NCBI RefSeq assembly: GCF_001757995.1
Contig: NZ_LXLV01000027.1
Coordinates: 33,319 to 97,318 of the forward strand
From: Bacillus mycoides
GTDB lineage: Bacteria > Bacillota > Bacilli > Bacillales > Bacillaceae_G
Length of the DNA stretch: 64,000 bases
Direction of reading: 5' to 3'
Below are positions 46,208 through 54,190 of the stretch, piece by piece. The number at the start of each line of letters is the position of its first letter. Position 1 is the first letter of the stretch. The translations under genes and the position numbers were made by a program. The notes beneath the pieces are model-generated. The model was given only the letters and a program-made list of their open reading frames with translations, ran no database searches and was not told the origin of the DNA.

Positions 46208-47404
46208 TTATTGTTGATGAGCATGTAGTTGAAATGATTCTTTTTTAGTTTCCATCTTTCTATGAATAAGGTGGAATAATATGAAGGCAAGAATTCCTAT
46301 TAAAAAATAAATAAACCACGCCCAATATGTATGATTAAATTTATTTAACCATGCACCAAAATAATTCCCTATAGATCCTCCCAATGCCCAGGAGGTTTGA
46401 AACATTCCAAAAAATAATCCAGCAGGTCTATTGGTACTAAATTGAGCTACCGCCATTTCTCCACCTGGTAAAGCCAGTGTTTCCCCCAATGTATAAAGGA
46501 AGATGCAACATAGCATCCAATATATAGACGGAATAAAAGGGATCATAGCTATAGATGTTCCCATAATTAAAACCCCTACTTTAACCATTATTATGGGATT
46601 CAACTTGATAAATAATTTTCGTAAGAAAAACATGAATATTAGCCCCGAGATTCCATTTACGATAAAAATAGAACTTACTAATTCTTTATTTCCAGATAAA
46701 GCATAGGCTTTAATCGGAAATGAAATATTTAATTGAGCGAACATAATCCAAAACAGAATCATAATACCTATGAAAGTTAAGAATAGTGTGTTAGAAAATG
46801 CATACTTTACACTTTCCAATATATTTTTATTGTCCTTAATAGTTTCTGGGTATTGTTTACGATATACAAAAATAGCAAATGCTAATATCATCATAGAAAT
46901 ACCAGCTATGGCAAAGGGGTATATGGGATTCATCTTGACTAGTAATGCTCCAATTGCTGGTCCTATAATAACTCCTGCATTCAGCATTTGATTAAAATAA
47001 GTAAACGTTTTTTTTCTCAATTCTTCCTTTTGGGAAGCAAAAAAGGCTGTTACTGAGGGATCAAATAGTGCTCCTCCGAGGCCAATACAAAAAGAAGATA
47101 ATACTATAAACCAAAAATTCTCCGCATAGACAAATAACCAAAAACCTAATCCCCTTACGATAACACCTAACAATACATGTATGGTATGACTTCCTCGATC
47201 ACCGATAAATCCTGTAATGACTGATAACCCACGTTGTGAAATTAAAATTGTAGTCAATACTGTTCCTAGTTCTAAAGGAGAAAAATGTAGACTATCTGTT
47301 AAATAAATAGCGAAAAAGGGCATTATCATGAAACTTCCCGTATTCATGAATAGAACAGCTGCAAGCAATATCCTGATGGAGACAGGAATTTTGAGAGTAG
47401 TCAT
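46208..47404 (-). CDS. MFS multidrug efflux transporter, IS passenger
   Basis: A 398-residue protein with 12 predicted membrane helices. The region after helix 2 (QRGLSVITGFIGDRGSH) replaces the standard G-x-L-a-D-r-x-G-r-k-x motif A of drug/proton antiporters, and LDAR-like FNQMLNAGVIIGPAIGALL fits motif C in helix 5. Related Bacillus proteins export drugs. AGGAGG precedes the ATG. It is divergent from a CGNR-type regulator with an operator-like palindrome between them, so its expression is probably induced by a ligand of that regulator. Both genes lie inside an IS231-type element. Confidence 0.8.
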   Translation of the reverse strand: MTTLKIPVSIRILLAAVLFMNTGSFMIMPFFAIYLTDSLHFSPLELGTVLTTILISQRGLSVITGFIGDRGSHTIHVLLGVIVRGLGFWLFVYAENFWFIVLSSFCIGLGGALFDPSVTAFFASQKEELRKKTFTYFNQMLNAGVIIGPAIGALLVKMNPIYPFAIAGISMMILAFAIFVYRKQYPETIKDNKNILESVKYAFSNTLFLTFIGIMILFWIMFAQLNISFPIKAYALSGNKELVSSIFIVNGISGLIFMFFLRKLFIKLNPIIMVKVGVLIMGTSIAMIPFIPSIYWMLCCIFLYTLGETLALPGGEMAVAQFSTNRPAGLFFGMFQTSWALGGSIGNYFGAWLNKFNHTYWAWFIYFLIGILAFILFHLIHRKMETKKESFQLHAHQQ

Positions 47405-47423
47405 GGTAAGAATCCTCCTTTTG

Positions 47424-47450
47424 TTAACCGTTAAAACCTTTAAGTGGTTA
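47424..47450. promoter_or_regulatory. Operator-like palindrome
   Basis: TTAACCGTTAAA and TTTAAGTGGTTA form an imperfect dyad between the divergent pump and regulator genes. A half-site, AGGTGGTTAAC, recurs at 47508 beside the regulator start, and a TATAAT box is at 47461-47466. Confidence 0.5.
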
Positions 47451-47518
47451 CACGTTGTGTTATAATCGTATCAGTACGAAGAAAAAACGTCAATCATTAA
47501 AATAGTTAGGTGGTTAAC

Positions 47519-48049
47519 ATGGAACATAATCAATTAGCGCCAGGAAGGTTGGAGATTATACGTACCTTTTTAAATACTTGGGAAATATCTAATGATACAA
47601 GACAACCGACAGATCATTTAAAAAACGAAAAAAACTTAGAAGCATTTATTAAGAAAAATTTTTCTAATGTTGATGTTAGTGAGAACTTAGATAACCTATA
47701 TCAATTTCGTTATGACATTCGAAAATCAGTTGAAAATCATGATATAAGTTATTTAAGCGAATGGTTACTTAGAAATCCTATTCAGGTTGCCCTTATAGAT
47801 CAAAATACAATTCAATACTCTCCAATGAAAAAACACGACTTCCTTTATGAAATGCTAACAATTATTGTAGAAAGCATTGCATTAAATCAGTGGCAACGTC
47901 TTAAAGCTTGTCCTGATTGTCAATGGGTTTTTTATGATTATTCAAAGAACGGAAGTAAACGTTGGTGTAGCATGTATGCAGGTGGACCAAAAGGTAGGGC
48001 CTGTGGGACGATTGCTAAGGTGAAAAGATACCGGGGAAAAAATAAATAA
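47519..48049 (+). CDS. CGNR zinc-finger/ABATE regulator, IS passenger
   Basis: ATG 47519 follows TTAGGTGG; an in-frame GTG at 47510 overlaps that site. The 176-residue protein has an N-terminal ABATE-like sensor domain ([19 protein letters not shown]) and a C-terminal zinc knuckle, [20 protein letters not shown] then [20 protein letters not shown]. The usual C-G-N-R signature is C-G-T-I here, a variant known in the family. These proteins act as ligand-sensing transcription regulators. Its stop is one base before the transposase start, so the two are co-transcribed. Confidence 0.8.
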   Translation: MEHNQLAPGRLEIIRTFLNTWEISNDTRQPTDHLKNEKNLEAFIKKNFSNVDVSENLDNLYQFRYDIRKSVENHDISYLSEWLLRNPIQVALIDQNTIQYSPMKKHDFLYEMLTIIVESIALNQWQRLKACPDCQWVFYDYSKNGSKRWCSMYAGGPKGRACGTIAKVKRYRGKNK

Positions 48050-48050
48050 G

Positions 48051-49481
48051 ATGAATCCTATCATTTCAAATGAACTAAATCTTTTCGCACAAGAGCTACA
48101 ATACTTTTTATCTCCAGTAATCCTACAAGACATCGCCAAACAAGTTGGTTTTGTACAACGATCTAGTAAGTATCAAGCAAACGAACTCATTGCCCTTTGC
48201 GTATGGCTCAGTCAGGAAATAGCTAGCACATCACTTACACAATTGTGTAGTCGATTAGAATCTTCCACTGGGGTACTGATGAGCCCAGAAGGACTGAATC
48301 AACGCTTTAATACAGCAGCTGTCGCATTTCTTCGAGAAGTCTTTACTTCTCTTCTCACACGAAAACTCTGTACAAATCAATCGCTTTCTGCACACATGAT
48401 TTCTACTTTCAATCGTATCCGTATTTTAGATGCGACAGTGTTTCAACTACCTGATCATTTCGCCACTGACTATCAAGGTTCAGGTGGAAGTAGTAATACG
48501 GCAGGCGTGAAAATCCAATTGGAATATGATTTACTGAGTGGTCAATTTCTTAACGTACAGCTTGGACCAGGAAAGAATAATGATAAAACATACGGTACCA
48601 TCTGCCTTGAAACCGTAGAGGCGGGCGATTTGTGTTTGCGTGATCTTGGTTACTTTGATTTAGGAGACTTACAATCCATTCATGATAAAGAGGCTTACTA
48701 TATCTCGCGGTTGAAGCTGAATACACGTATTTATATCAAGAACCTTGAGCCAAAATACTTCAAAAATGGGACATTAAAAAAGCAAACAGAATACATCCAG
48801 CTTGATATGACACAAATTATGTTTGGTCTAACCCCTGGTGAAACGATGGAAATCCCTGAGGCATACATTGGCCAAAATCAGAAGCTTCCAACACGTGTCA
48901 TTATCCATCGTTTAACCGATGATCAAACGCAAACACGCCTGAAAAACCAAGCGATACGTGAAAAGAAGAAAGGCATTGTCATGAAGGATAAAAGTAAACG
49001 TTTAATGGGCATGAATGCATATATCACGAACACGTCGCTAGAAGAAGTACCGACGAACTACGTGCATTCATTGTATTCACTTCGTTGGCAGGTTGAGATT
49101 TTATTTAAAACGTGGAAGTCATTCTTTGAAATTGATGAATGTAAAAATATTAAAAGAGAACGCCTAGAGTGCCATTTATATGGACAACTCATCGGCATTC
49201 TCCTCTGTTCTTCTACGATGTTTCAAATGCGACAGCTTCTGCTTGAAAAGAAAAAGCAGGAGCTGAGTGAATACAAAGCGATTTATATGATTAAAGATTA
49301 CTTTCCGTTACTGTTTCAAGCGATAGCCGTTGGCACAGAAGAACTTTTGAAAATTCTGCATCGCCTTTATCAGCTGCTCAAAAAGAACGGTCGTAAATGT
49401 CATCGGTATAAGAAGATGACCGTCTTTGATATTCTAGGGGTTGTGTATGAAACAACGATGAAGCATAGAGAAGCTGCCTAG
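48051..49481 (+). CDS. IS231-type (IS4 family) transposase
   Basis: A full-length 476-residue DDE transposase; IS231 proteins are about 478. The N-terminus [20 protein letters not shown], the first Asp in [15 protein letters not shown], the second in [16 protein letters not shown], and the Y-(2)-R-(3)-E-(6)-K signature in [16 protein letters not shown] are all present. No frameshift is seen, so it should be active. The ribosome site lies inside the end of the CGNR gene, which ties transposase expression to the passenger operon. Confidence 0.93.
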   Translation: MNPIISNELNLFAQELQYFLSPVILQDIAKQVGFVQRSSKYQANELIALCVWLSQEIASTSLTQLCSRLESSTGVLMSPEGLNQRFNTAAVAFLREVFTSLLTRKLCTNQSLSAHMISTFNRIRILDATVFQLPDHFATDYQGSGGSSNTAGVKIQLEYDLLSGQFLNVQLGPGKNNDKTYGTICLETVEAGDLCLRDLGYFDLGDLQSIHDKEAYYISRLKLNTRIYIKNLEPKYFKNGTLKKQTEYIQLDMTQIMFGLTPGETMEIPEAYIGQNQKLPTRVIIHRLTDDQTQTRLKNQAIREKKKGIVMKDKSKRLMGMNAYITNTSLEEVPTNYVHSLYSLRWQVEILFKTWKSFFEIDECKNIKRERLECHLYGQLIGILLCSSTMFQMRQLLLEKKKQELSEYKAIYMIKDYFPLLFQAIAVGTEELLKILHRLYQLLKKNGRKCHRYKKMTVFDILGVVYETTMKHREAA

Positions 49482-49597
49482 TGAAAAAATTGCGTTTTAG
49501 TAGGCTTCTTTGGCATGCCTAATATTCCATCACTCACTAGTTTTGAAACAAGGATCATTTCGTATCTAGTAATTTACGTTGTTAGCTTGATGGGCAT

Positions 49598-49636
49598 GGG
49601 GTTCCGCCAACAAAACGCGAATTTCGTACGCTAAGG
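49598..49636. repeat. Terminal repeat of a Tn3-family element
   Basis: GGGGTTCCGCCAACAAAACG, then CGAATTTCGTACGCTAAGG, has the GGGG-start and TACGCTAAG end of 38-39 bp Tn3-family inverted repeats. The IS231-type element abuts its first base. No Tn3 transposase or second end is in the window. A shorter inverted echo (TTTTACCGTACGTTAAG) lies at 49661-49677. Confidence 0.6.
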
Positions 49637-50488
49637 AATTTTTTATTTAAAAAATTTGGTTTTACCGTACGTTAAGAAGGTTCCATAAACGGTATTTGAT
49701 GTTTGGTATGATACTTTGTTTTTGGTAATGAGTTTTAGAACTGTTTTTTAAATGTATTTCAGTTAGTTTTGATAGATATAAATAAAGTTCCTTAAACGAC
49801 CGTTTTTGGGTATTTAAGTCTATAAGTGTAAGGGTGTTTTGTTAGGACTTAAGGAATTAAAAGTAGGGTATTTTTTGCATATCCCCCCGAAAAGGTTTAT
49901 TAAGAAAAAAGCAACCCTTATTTATAACATGGGGTGCTACAAGCAAGGAGTACAATCAATGCCCATGTAACCAGGGTTAACCTGCCAAATATCCCCTGTT
50001 ATTTCTAGTCCCTGTAAATTATTAGGTAGACCCATTATCTTTTAGTTTCCGATACAATGTCATTCTTTCTCCGCATCCGTGCAATTTAGCCCTTGATCCA
50101 TAAAATATAAGGCGTAACCTTTTCTTCATCGGTTTTTGGGGTAGTATCAGCGAAGCTGTCACTACCCGCAATACAACATCCTAAATTTACCACTTTTATT
50201 CCGAATTATAGTATATTTTTATTGGGTTTATGATAGATTTAAAATGTAGTATAAAACTTTTGGATAGGGGTGCAAAATTATAGTTGATAAAATTTTTTTA
50301 ACAACACTTTCCTCTATGTCATTTGCAATTACGGAGGGTTCCCAATCATGGAATGTAGGTTTTAGTCATAATTTGTGGTAACCGTTTACAAAGAATAAGT
50401 TATTGGAAAAATGACTTATTCTTTTCAGTATATTTTGTTACCTCGGATTCGCAAATTTTACCATAAGCTATAACGAAGAGGTGATACG
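49637..50488. other. Gene-poor stretch with a Fis-type HTH relic
   Basis: On the minus strand about 50022-50102 encodes FYGSRAKLHGCGERMTLYRK then LKDNGST and stop, like the C-terminal helix-turn-helix of sigma-54-dependent activators. The body of that gene is absent. A hairpin, GGTAGTATCAGCG with CGCTGTCACTACC, lies at 50139-50165. Nothing else is recognised. Confidence 0.4.
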
Positions 50489-50878
50489 ATGAAATCGTCA
50501 AAATTTATTGGATTATTATTTTGTGTTTCTACTTTTATGTTATTGGTTGGATGCAATCAAAAAGTCCTCAGTTTTAAAGGGGAAAGCGAAAATTGGATTG
50601 GTTCGTACAAAACACAGATTTCAGAGGATAGCGAAGATGGTGCTTATGTTGTGAAGTACAAAGGAGAAAATCCAGAGAAAATAAAAGTATTAAATATTGT
50701 AATTAATGATGGAGAAAGCGATTTTAATGGTGATGGAAAGGCATTAGATGAAAATAATGAACTATCTTTTCCCAAAAAATGTACTGATTGTTTAACAACA
50801 AGAGAAGACAAGGAAATGATAATTGACATAAAGTGGGATGGTCATCATGAAAATATTACTCTGGAAAAAAAGGATTAA
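50489..50878 (+). CDS. Small lipoprotein, 129 aa
   Basis: GAAGAGGTG lies ahead of the ATG. The signal peptide LLFCVSTFMLLVGC ends in a lipobox, so the protein is predicted to be anchored outside the membrane. The mature part is beta-rich (ENWIGSYKTQISEDSEDGAY) with a CTDC motif near residue 97. No family is certain. The secreted protein gene at 50969 follows by 90 bp, so they may be functionally linked. Confidence 0.75.
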   Translation: MKSSKFIGLLFCVSTFMLLVGCNQKVLSFKGESENWIGSYKTQISEDSEDGAYVVKYKGENPEKIKVLNIVINDGESDFNGDGKALDENNELSFPKKCTDCLTTREDKEMIIDIKWDGHHENITLEKKD

Positions 50879-50968
50879 TATAGCTTTCTAAACAAATTCC
50901 ATGTATATGGTATAGCATTCAAAGGAATATAATAGCAAAATCTTTTGAAATCTGGCGGGAAAATAAAA

Positions 50969-51748
50969 ATGTATAAAAAAGTAAAGTTATCTATCCTAAG
51001 TATTATTATAGCACTATGTACATTTGCTCCATCAACTTTTGCTGCTGAAGGTTCTGAGTTAGAAAATAAAGAAGTAATTATCTTTGAAGCGCAAGAAATT
51101 AAAGATAATAATGCTCTTCTTTCAAGAGCGAAAGAAGGAGTTACTGATAATCTTGAATTAGATAAAAACATGAACACCCTAATGGAAGTTAAAGATAAGA
51201 ATGGAAAAAAGGTTAATCTCTCCAAAAAAGATGTCCAAATTACATCACAAAAGCTTAAGGCTGTAAAAAAGGGAGCAAAAGTTGTAGAAAGTTATGTTAC
51301 AACAGTTTTTAGTGAGGCTACGTTTGAAAAGTCAAATGAAAGTATTTCCATTTTAGGTTATGATTCAGGAAAAGGAGAATTAGATTCAACTCTTTCAGTT
51401 TACTCTTATTCGAGGGTTTATTATGAGATCGTAAAAGGTGGATCGGGAAATATTAATCACTATGATATAACGAAGGCAACTGGATACTGGACATTACTAG
51501 ATGCTTCAACAGGTATCAAAAATACAAATGTAACTCTCCAACAATGGGGGACGTCAACTATCGGCGGAACCCATACTGTTAACCATTCTAAGAAATTTGA
51601 TGTGGGCACTTCTTTTAGTGTTGTAGCCGATGCTAAGTGGGAACCAGTATCAAAGGCGACAGGATCAGTAGTTAATGCAGTCATGCGCTGCACTATAACG
51701 GAGGGATCTAGTTCATGGAATGTAACTTTTGTAAATAATGTTATTTAA
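50969..51748 (+). CDS. Secreted protein of unknown function, 259 aa
   Basis: The chosen ATG (MYKKVKLSILSIIIALCTFA) gives a typical signal peptide cleaved after PSTFAA; the upstream in-frame TTG has no ribosome site. The mature protein has a helical N-terminal third (LLSRAKEGVTDNLELDKNMN) and a beta-rich C-terminal half (TGYWTLLDASTGIKNTNVTL, GTHTVNHSKKFDVGTSFSVV) resembling immunoglobulin-like or pore-associated secreted domains. No catalytic motif is seen. With the lipoprotein upstream it may form a secreted-effector/protector pair, but this is a guess. Confidence 0.7.
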   Translation: MYKKVKLSILSIIIALCTFAPSTFAAEGSELENKEVIIFEAQEIKDNNALLSRAKEGVTDNLELDKNMNTLMEVKDKNGKKVNLSKKDVQITSQKLKAVKKGAKVVESYVTTVFSEATFEKSNESISILGYDSGKGELDSTLSVYSYSRVYYEIVKGGSGNINHYDITKATGYWTLLDASTGIKNTNVTLQQWGTSTIGGTHTVNHSKKFDVGTSFSVVADAKWEPVSKATGSVVNAVMRCTITEGSSSWNVTFVNNVI

Positions 51749-51849
51749 ATGAAAAAGTAGGGCCGGCACGATAAATCAAATAACCTCTTGTTTAATGATG
51801 AAAATGAAATTAAAGAAAAGTGTGAGCTAAAAAATAGATCTTTTAAAAT

Positions 51850-51894
51850 AAAGCCCTGAATTTTCTGCTTAACGTAGAAAACTCAGGGTTTTTG
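51850..51894 (+). terminator. Terminator after the secreted protein
   Basis: AAGCCCTGAATTTTCT pairs with AGAAAACTCAGGGTTTTT. A second perfect hairpin, AAAGAAGATTGA with TCAATCTTCTTT, lies at 52043-52068. The stretch 51895-52180 holds no supported gene. Confidence 0.85.
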
Positions 51895-52179
51895 CTTCCA
51901 AAAATGCCTTAGCAATATCCGAGTTTTGCCAGCTGGACCCTAAAAACATAAAATAGGTCATTACTGGAAATAAAAGTAAGCCTATGACCCATTTTTACAC
52001 GTATCTCGACTGAACCCCGGGAAGAGGAAAAAACACCAAAAAAAAGAAGATTGAGATCAATCTTCTTTAAAAAAGGAATAGATGACAGATTACTACTCCA
52101 ACTCCTAATCAATTATAATTAAGCGTGTAGTGACATTCAATTCATTCTAAATTTTCTCAATATTTTTGTCTTATTATTA

Positions 52180-52590
52180 AATTATAATATAAGTAATTCT
52201 TTTTATTATTATATATTTGTTCTTTCCTGTTGCAGAATCCTTAAGCTATTAAGGATTCCTTTTTTGTATCTAAAATCAAAAAATAAAAAGATAAGATCCG
52301 GGAACACGATCTTATCTTTAGCACAAGGAGTAAACAAAAGGATAACCATCATATTTTTATTATAATTTGTTTTTTGTTAATTTTGAATATTAGAACCGTA
52401 ATTAACAAGTATATCTATATTGAGAAATTTATTACAAAATTAGTTATAAATGATTCTAAAACCAAAAGTTTACTTTCAAAACATTAATTTCATTAACCTT
52501 ATCGGACTTTAGCTATTTTCAGCAAGATTAACAACAAAAGTTTACTTTCAAAACACTATAAATAAAGAGCTCGAGAAATCTATAAACAAA
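52180..52590 (+). repeat. Long direct repeat, left copy, ending in an Xer-like site
   Basis: This stretch is homologous, with small gaps, to 57330-57712. It carries a hairpin (AAAGATAAGATC with GATCTTATCTTT, 52295-52327), then TATCTATATTGAGAAATT, two copies of AAAAGTTTACTTTCAAAACA (52466 and 52536) and CTATAAATAAAGAGCTCGAG. The last 60 bases also match the start of the recombinase remnant at 111-175, so this looks like a recombinase 5' region whose gene has been lost. Confidence 0.7.
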
Positions 52591-52611
52591 AATAATACAC
52601 ACTGACGATAT

Positions 52612-52643
52612 TAAAAAGGCAAGCATCAAAATGTGCTTGCCTT
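52612..52643. terminator. Terminator of the small minus-strand gene
   Basis: AAAAGGCAAGCA pairs with TGCTTGCCTTTT around an eight-base loop. It sits five bases beyond the stop codon at 52649. Confidence 0.85.
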
Positions 52644-52648
52644 TTCTT

Positions 52649-52822
52649 CTAACGACGATGTTCTACAAGATCAATTACACCTAAAACAACGTGAGCTAAG
52701 CCAAATCCAAATACGGTATTTGCAATCATCTTATTAGATCCACGAGTTTGCTTCAAAGCATAACCCGCAGCTGTAACTGCTGTACCTAATGTAGTTGGAA
52801 TTAATCCTTCACGAATATTCAT
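52649..52822 (-). CDS. Small membrane-associated protein, 57 aa
   Basis: The product is MNIREGLIPTTLGTAVTAAG, YALKQTRGSNKMIANTVFGF and GLAHVVLGVIDLVEHRR. It has two glycine- and alanine-rich hydrophobic segments separated by a basic loop, a consensus AGGAGG and its own terminator, so it is very probably expressed. Proteins of this type occur in B. cereus group genomes without known function. It lies between the long repeat and the resolvase. Confidence 0.75.
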   Translation of the reverse strand: MNIREGLIPTTLGTAVTAAGYALKQTRGSNKMIANTVFGFGLAHVVLGVIDLVEHRR

Positions 52823-53114
52823 AGTAACATCCTCCTAGTATCGCAGTTAGTAATCCTGTTTTAATACTTTGGAATTAAAGTACTAAAACAAGTATTAGTA
52901 TTTTCATGTCATGTGAAAATATGTGGGTTTATTTTAAATATTTTCTTTTTATTATACCTTTATGAATAAAAAAACTCCTTCCATGATTTACGAAAGGAGT
53001 TACGATACTTTGAAAGGGTATTTTCATTTTAATATAAGAGGAAAAAAACTTGTATTGATAAAGTATAACTTTTTTCGAATAGTTTTTATTTTCATACTTA
53101 TAAAGATAAAAGAA

Positions 53115-53335
53115 TTCTTTATACGTCTGTGAAGTGTTTCGAAAGGTACACCTTTTGGTTCATTTTTCATTACTACGTATTCAAAGACGTAAAGAACACT
53201 TGATATGTCTATAAAAGTATACCTTTACAGATACATAGAAACCTATAAAAACCCGCGTCTATAAATGTCTATTTCTTATTTTACAGATATCTATTTATTT
53301 CATATACCTTTACAGACATAATTGTTATAATTACC
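53115..53335. repeat. Resolvase res site
   Basis: Degenerate inverted sub-sites precede the resolvase gene: CGTCTGTGAAGTG...AAGGTACACC (about 53123), TGTCTATAAAAGTATACC then TTTACAGATA (53205), CGTCTATAAATGTCTATT and TTTACAGATATC (53255), and CTTTACAGACATAATTG (53308). The TGTCTRTAAA half-site repeats about six times. Three dimer sites are typical of Tn3-type res. Confidence 0.6.
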
Positions 53336-53350
53336 AGTGAGGTGTAGCAT

Positions 53351-53962
53351 ATGAAACATAAAAAATTTGGTTATGTACGAGTTTCAAGTAAAGATCAAAA
53401 CGAAGAACGACAAATTCAGAATATGAAGGATTTAGGAATAGAAGATCGGGATATCTTTATTGATAAAGAATCTGGAAAAAATATGGAGCGAGAGAATTAC
53501 CAAATGCTAAAACGTCTTGTTCGTACGGGAGATACTATTGTATTTGATTCCTTAACAAGACTTGGGAGAAATATGAACGATACATTAGAAGAATTTAGGC
53601 ACTATGAAAAACATAGAGTAAATTTACAATTTATAAAGGAACCCTATATTAACGTCAATTACACTGGAGAAAGTACAAATGATGTCATTCAGAGTGCGAT
53701 TCAAAAAGCAACCCTTACAATATTATCAGCCTTTGCAGAAAAAGAGCGCATTGATATTAAACAACGTCAAGCTGAAGGAATTGCTCTTGCCAGAAAGCAA
53801 GGTAAACGTTTAGGACGTCCACCTGTCGAAATAACAGAAGAATTTATGGATGCTTACAAGGAATGGAAATCTGGTTCAATTACAGCCGTAGGAGCTATGA
53901 AAAAGTATGGCATCAAACGTTCCTCATTTTATAAACTTGCCAAACAGTATGAGGAAAATTAA
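53351..53962 (+). CDS. Serine recombinase (Tn3-type resolvase)
   Basis: A 203-residue protein. The catalytic serine is in FGYVRVSSKDQNEERQIQ; the DRLGRN-like segment reads FDSLTRLGRNMNDTLE; the E helix has FAEKERIDIKQRQAEGIALA; and the C-terminal helix-turn-helix is KKYGIKRSSFYKLAKQY. All catalytic arginines expected in the core are present, so it should be active in resolving multimers or cointegrates. GTGAGGTG precedes the ATG. Its res-like site lies directly upstream. No Tn3 transposase is nearby, so it probably serves plasmid stability. Confidence 0.92.
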   Translation: MKHKKFGYVRVSSKDQNEERQIQNMKDLGIEDRDIFIDKESGKNMERENYQMLKRLVRTGDTIVFDSLTRLGRNMNDTLEEFRHYEKHRVNLQFIKEPYINVNYTGESTNDVIQSAIQKATLTILSAFAEKERIDIKQRQAEGIALARKQGKRLGRPPVEITEEFMDAYKEWKSGSITAVGAMKKYGIKRSSFYKLAKQYEEN

Positions 53963-53984
53963 ATTGTATATCTTAATACTTCAC

Positions 53985-54169
53985 ACAAGGTTTTGATCAA
54001 ACTTTTTTTAACACCTACATGATAAATCACTTGCTTATATATTAAAATAAATACTATCTGTTATAAGGTGATATAGTTTTACTACTGATATATAAGAAGT
54101 TTAAAAGGTAATTAGTGTTGCTTTTAAATAAAGTCACGGTGTTTATAAAAAAGAGCACGCTTACTAGAG
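53985..54169. repeat. 20 bp-family units before the GIY-YIG gene
   Basis: A minus-oriented unit, TTAAAAAAAGTTTGATCAAA (53995-54014), follows the resolvase. Plus-oriented units AAAGTCACGGTGTTTATAAA and AAAGAGCACGCTTACTAGAG (54130-54169), introduced by GTTGCTTTTAAAT, lie 22 bp before the nuclease start. Confidence 0.6.
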
Positions 54170-54190
54170 GAAAGTGATGGGTGATAACTA

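Larger units (their letters stand above)
45982..49598 (+). mobile_element. IS231-type transposon with passenger efflux genes
   Basis: The left end CATGCCCATCAAGCTAA (45982) and right end (same sequence inverted, 49582-49598) match over 17 bp, and share a GCTAA variant not seen in the other IS231-like ends here. The 11 bp flanks GGGTCTCGCCA and GGGTTCCGCCA are nearly identical and fit the GGG-N5-CC target preference of IS231. Inside are an MFS transporter, a CGNR regulator and a complete IS4-family transposase. This is a transporter-type IS. A sequence at 46091, TTAACTTGATGG, hints at a nested mini-element at the left edge. Confidence 0.75.

Noticed and set aside
51909-52112. 67-codon minus-strand frame
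   Set aside because: It spans a strong hairpin (52043-52068) and shows no ribosome site or family resemblance.
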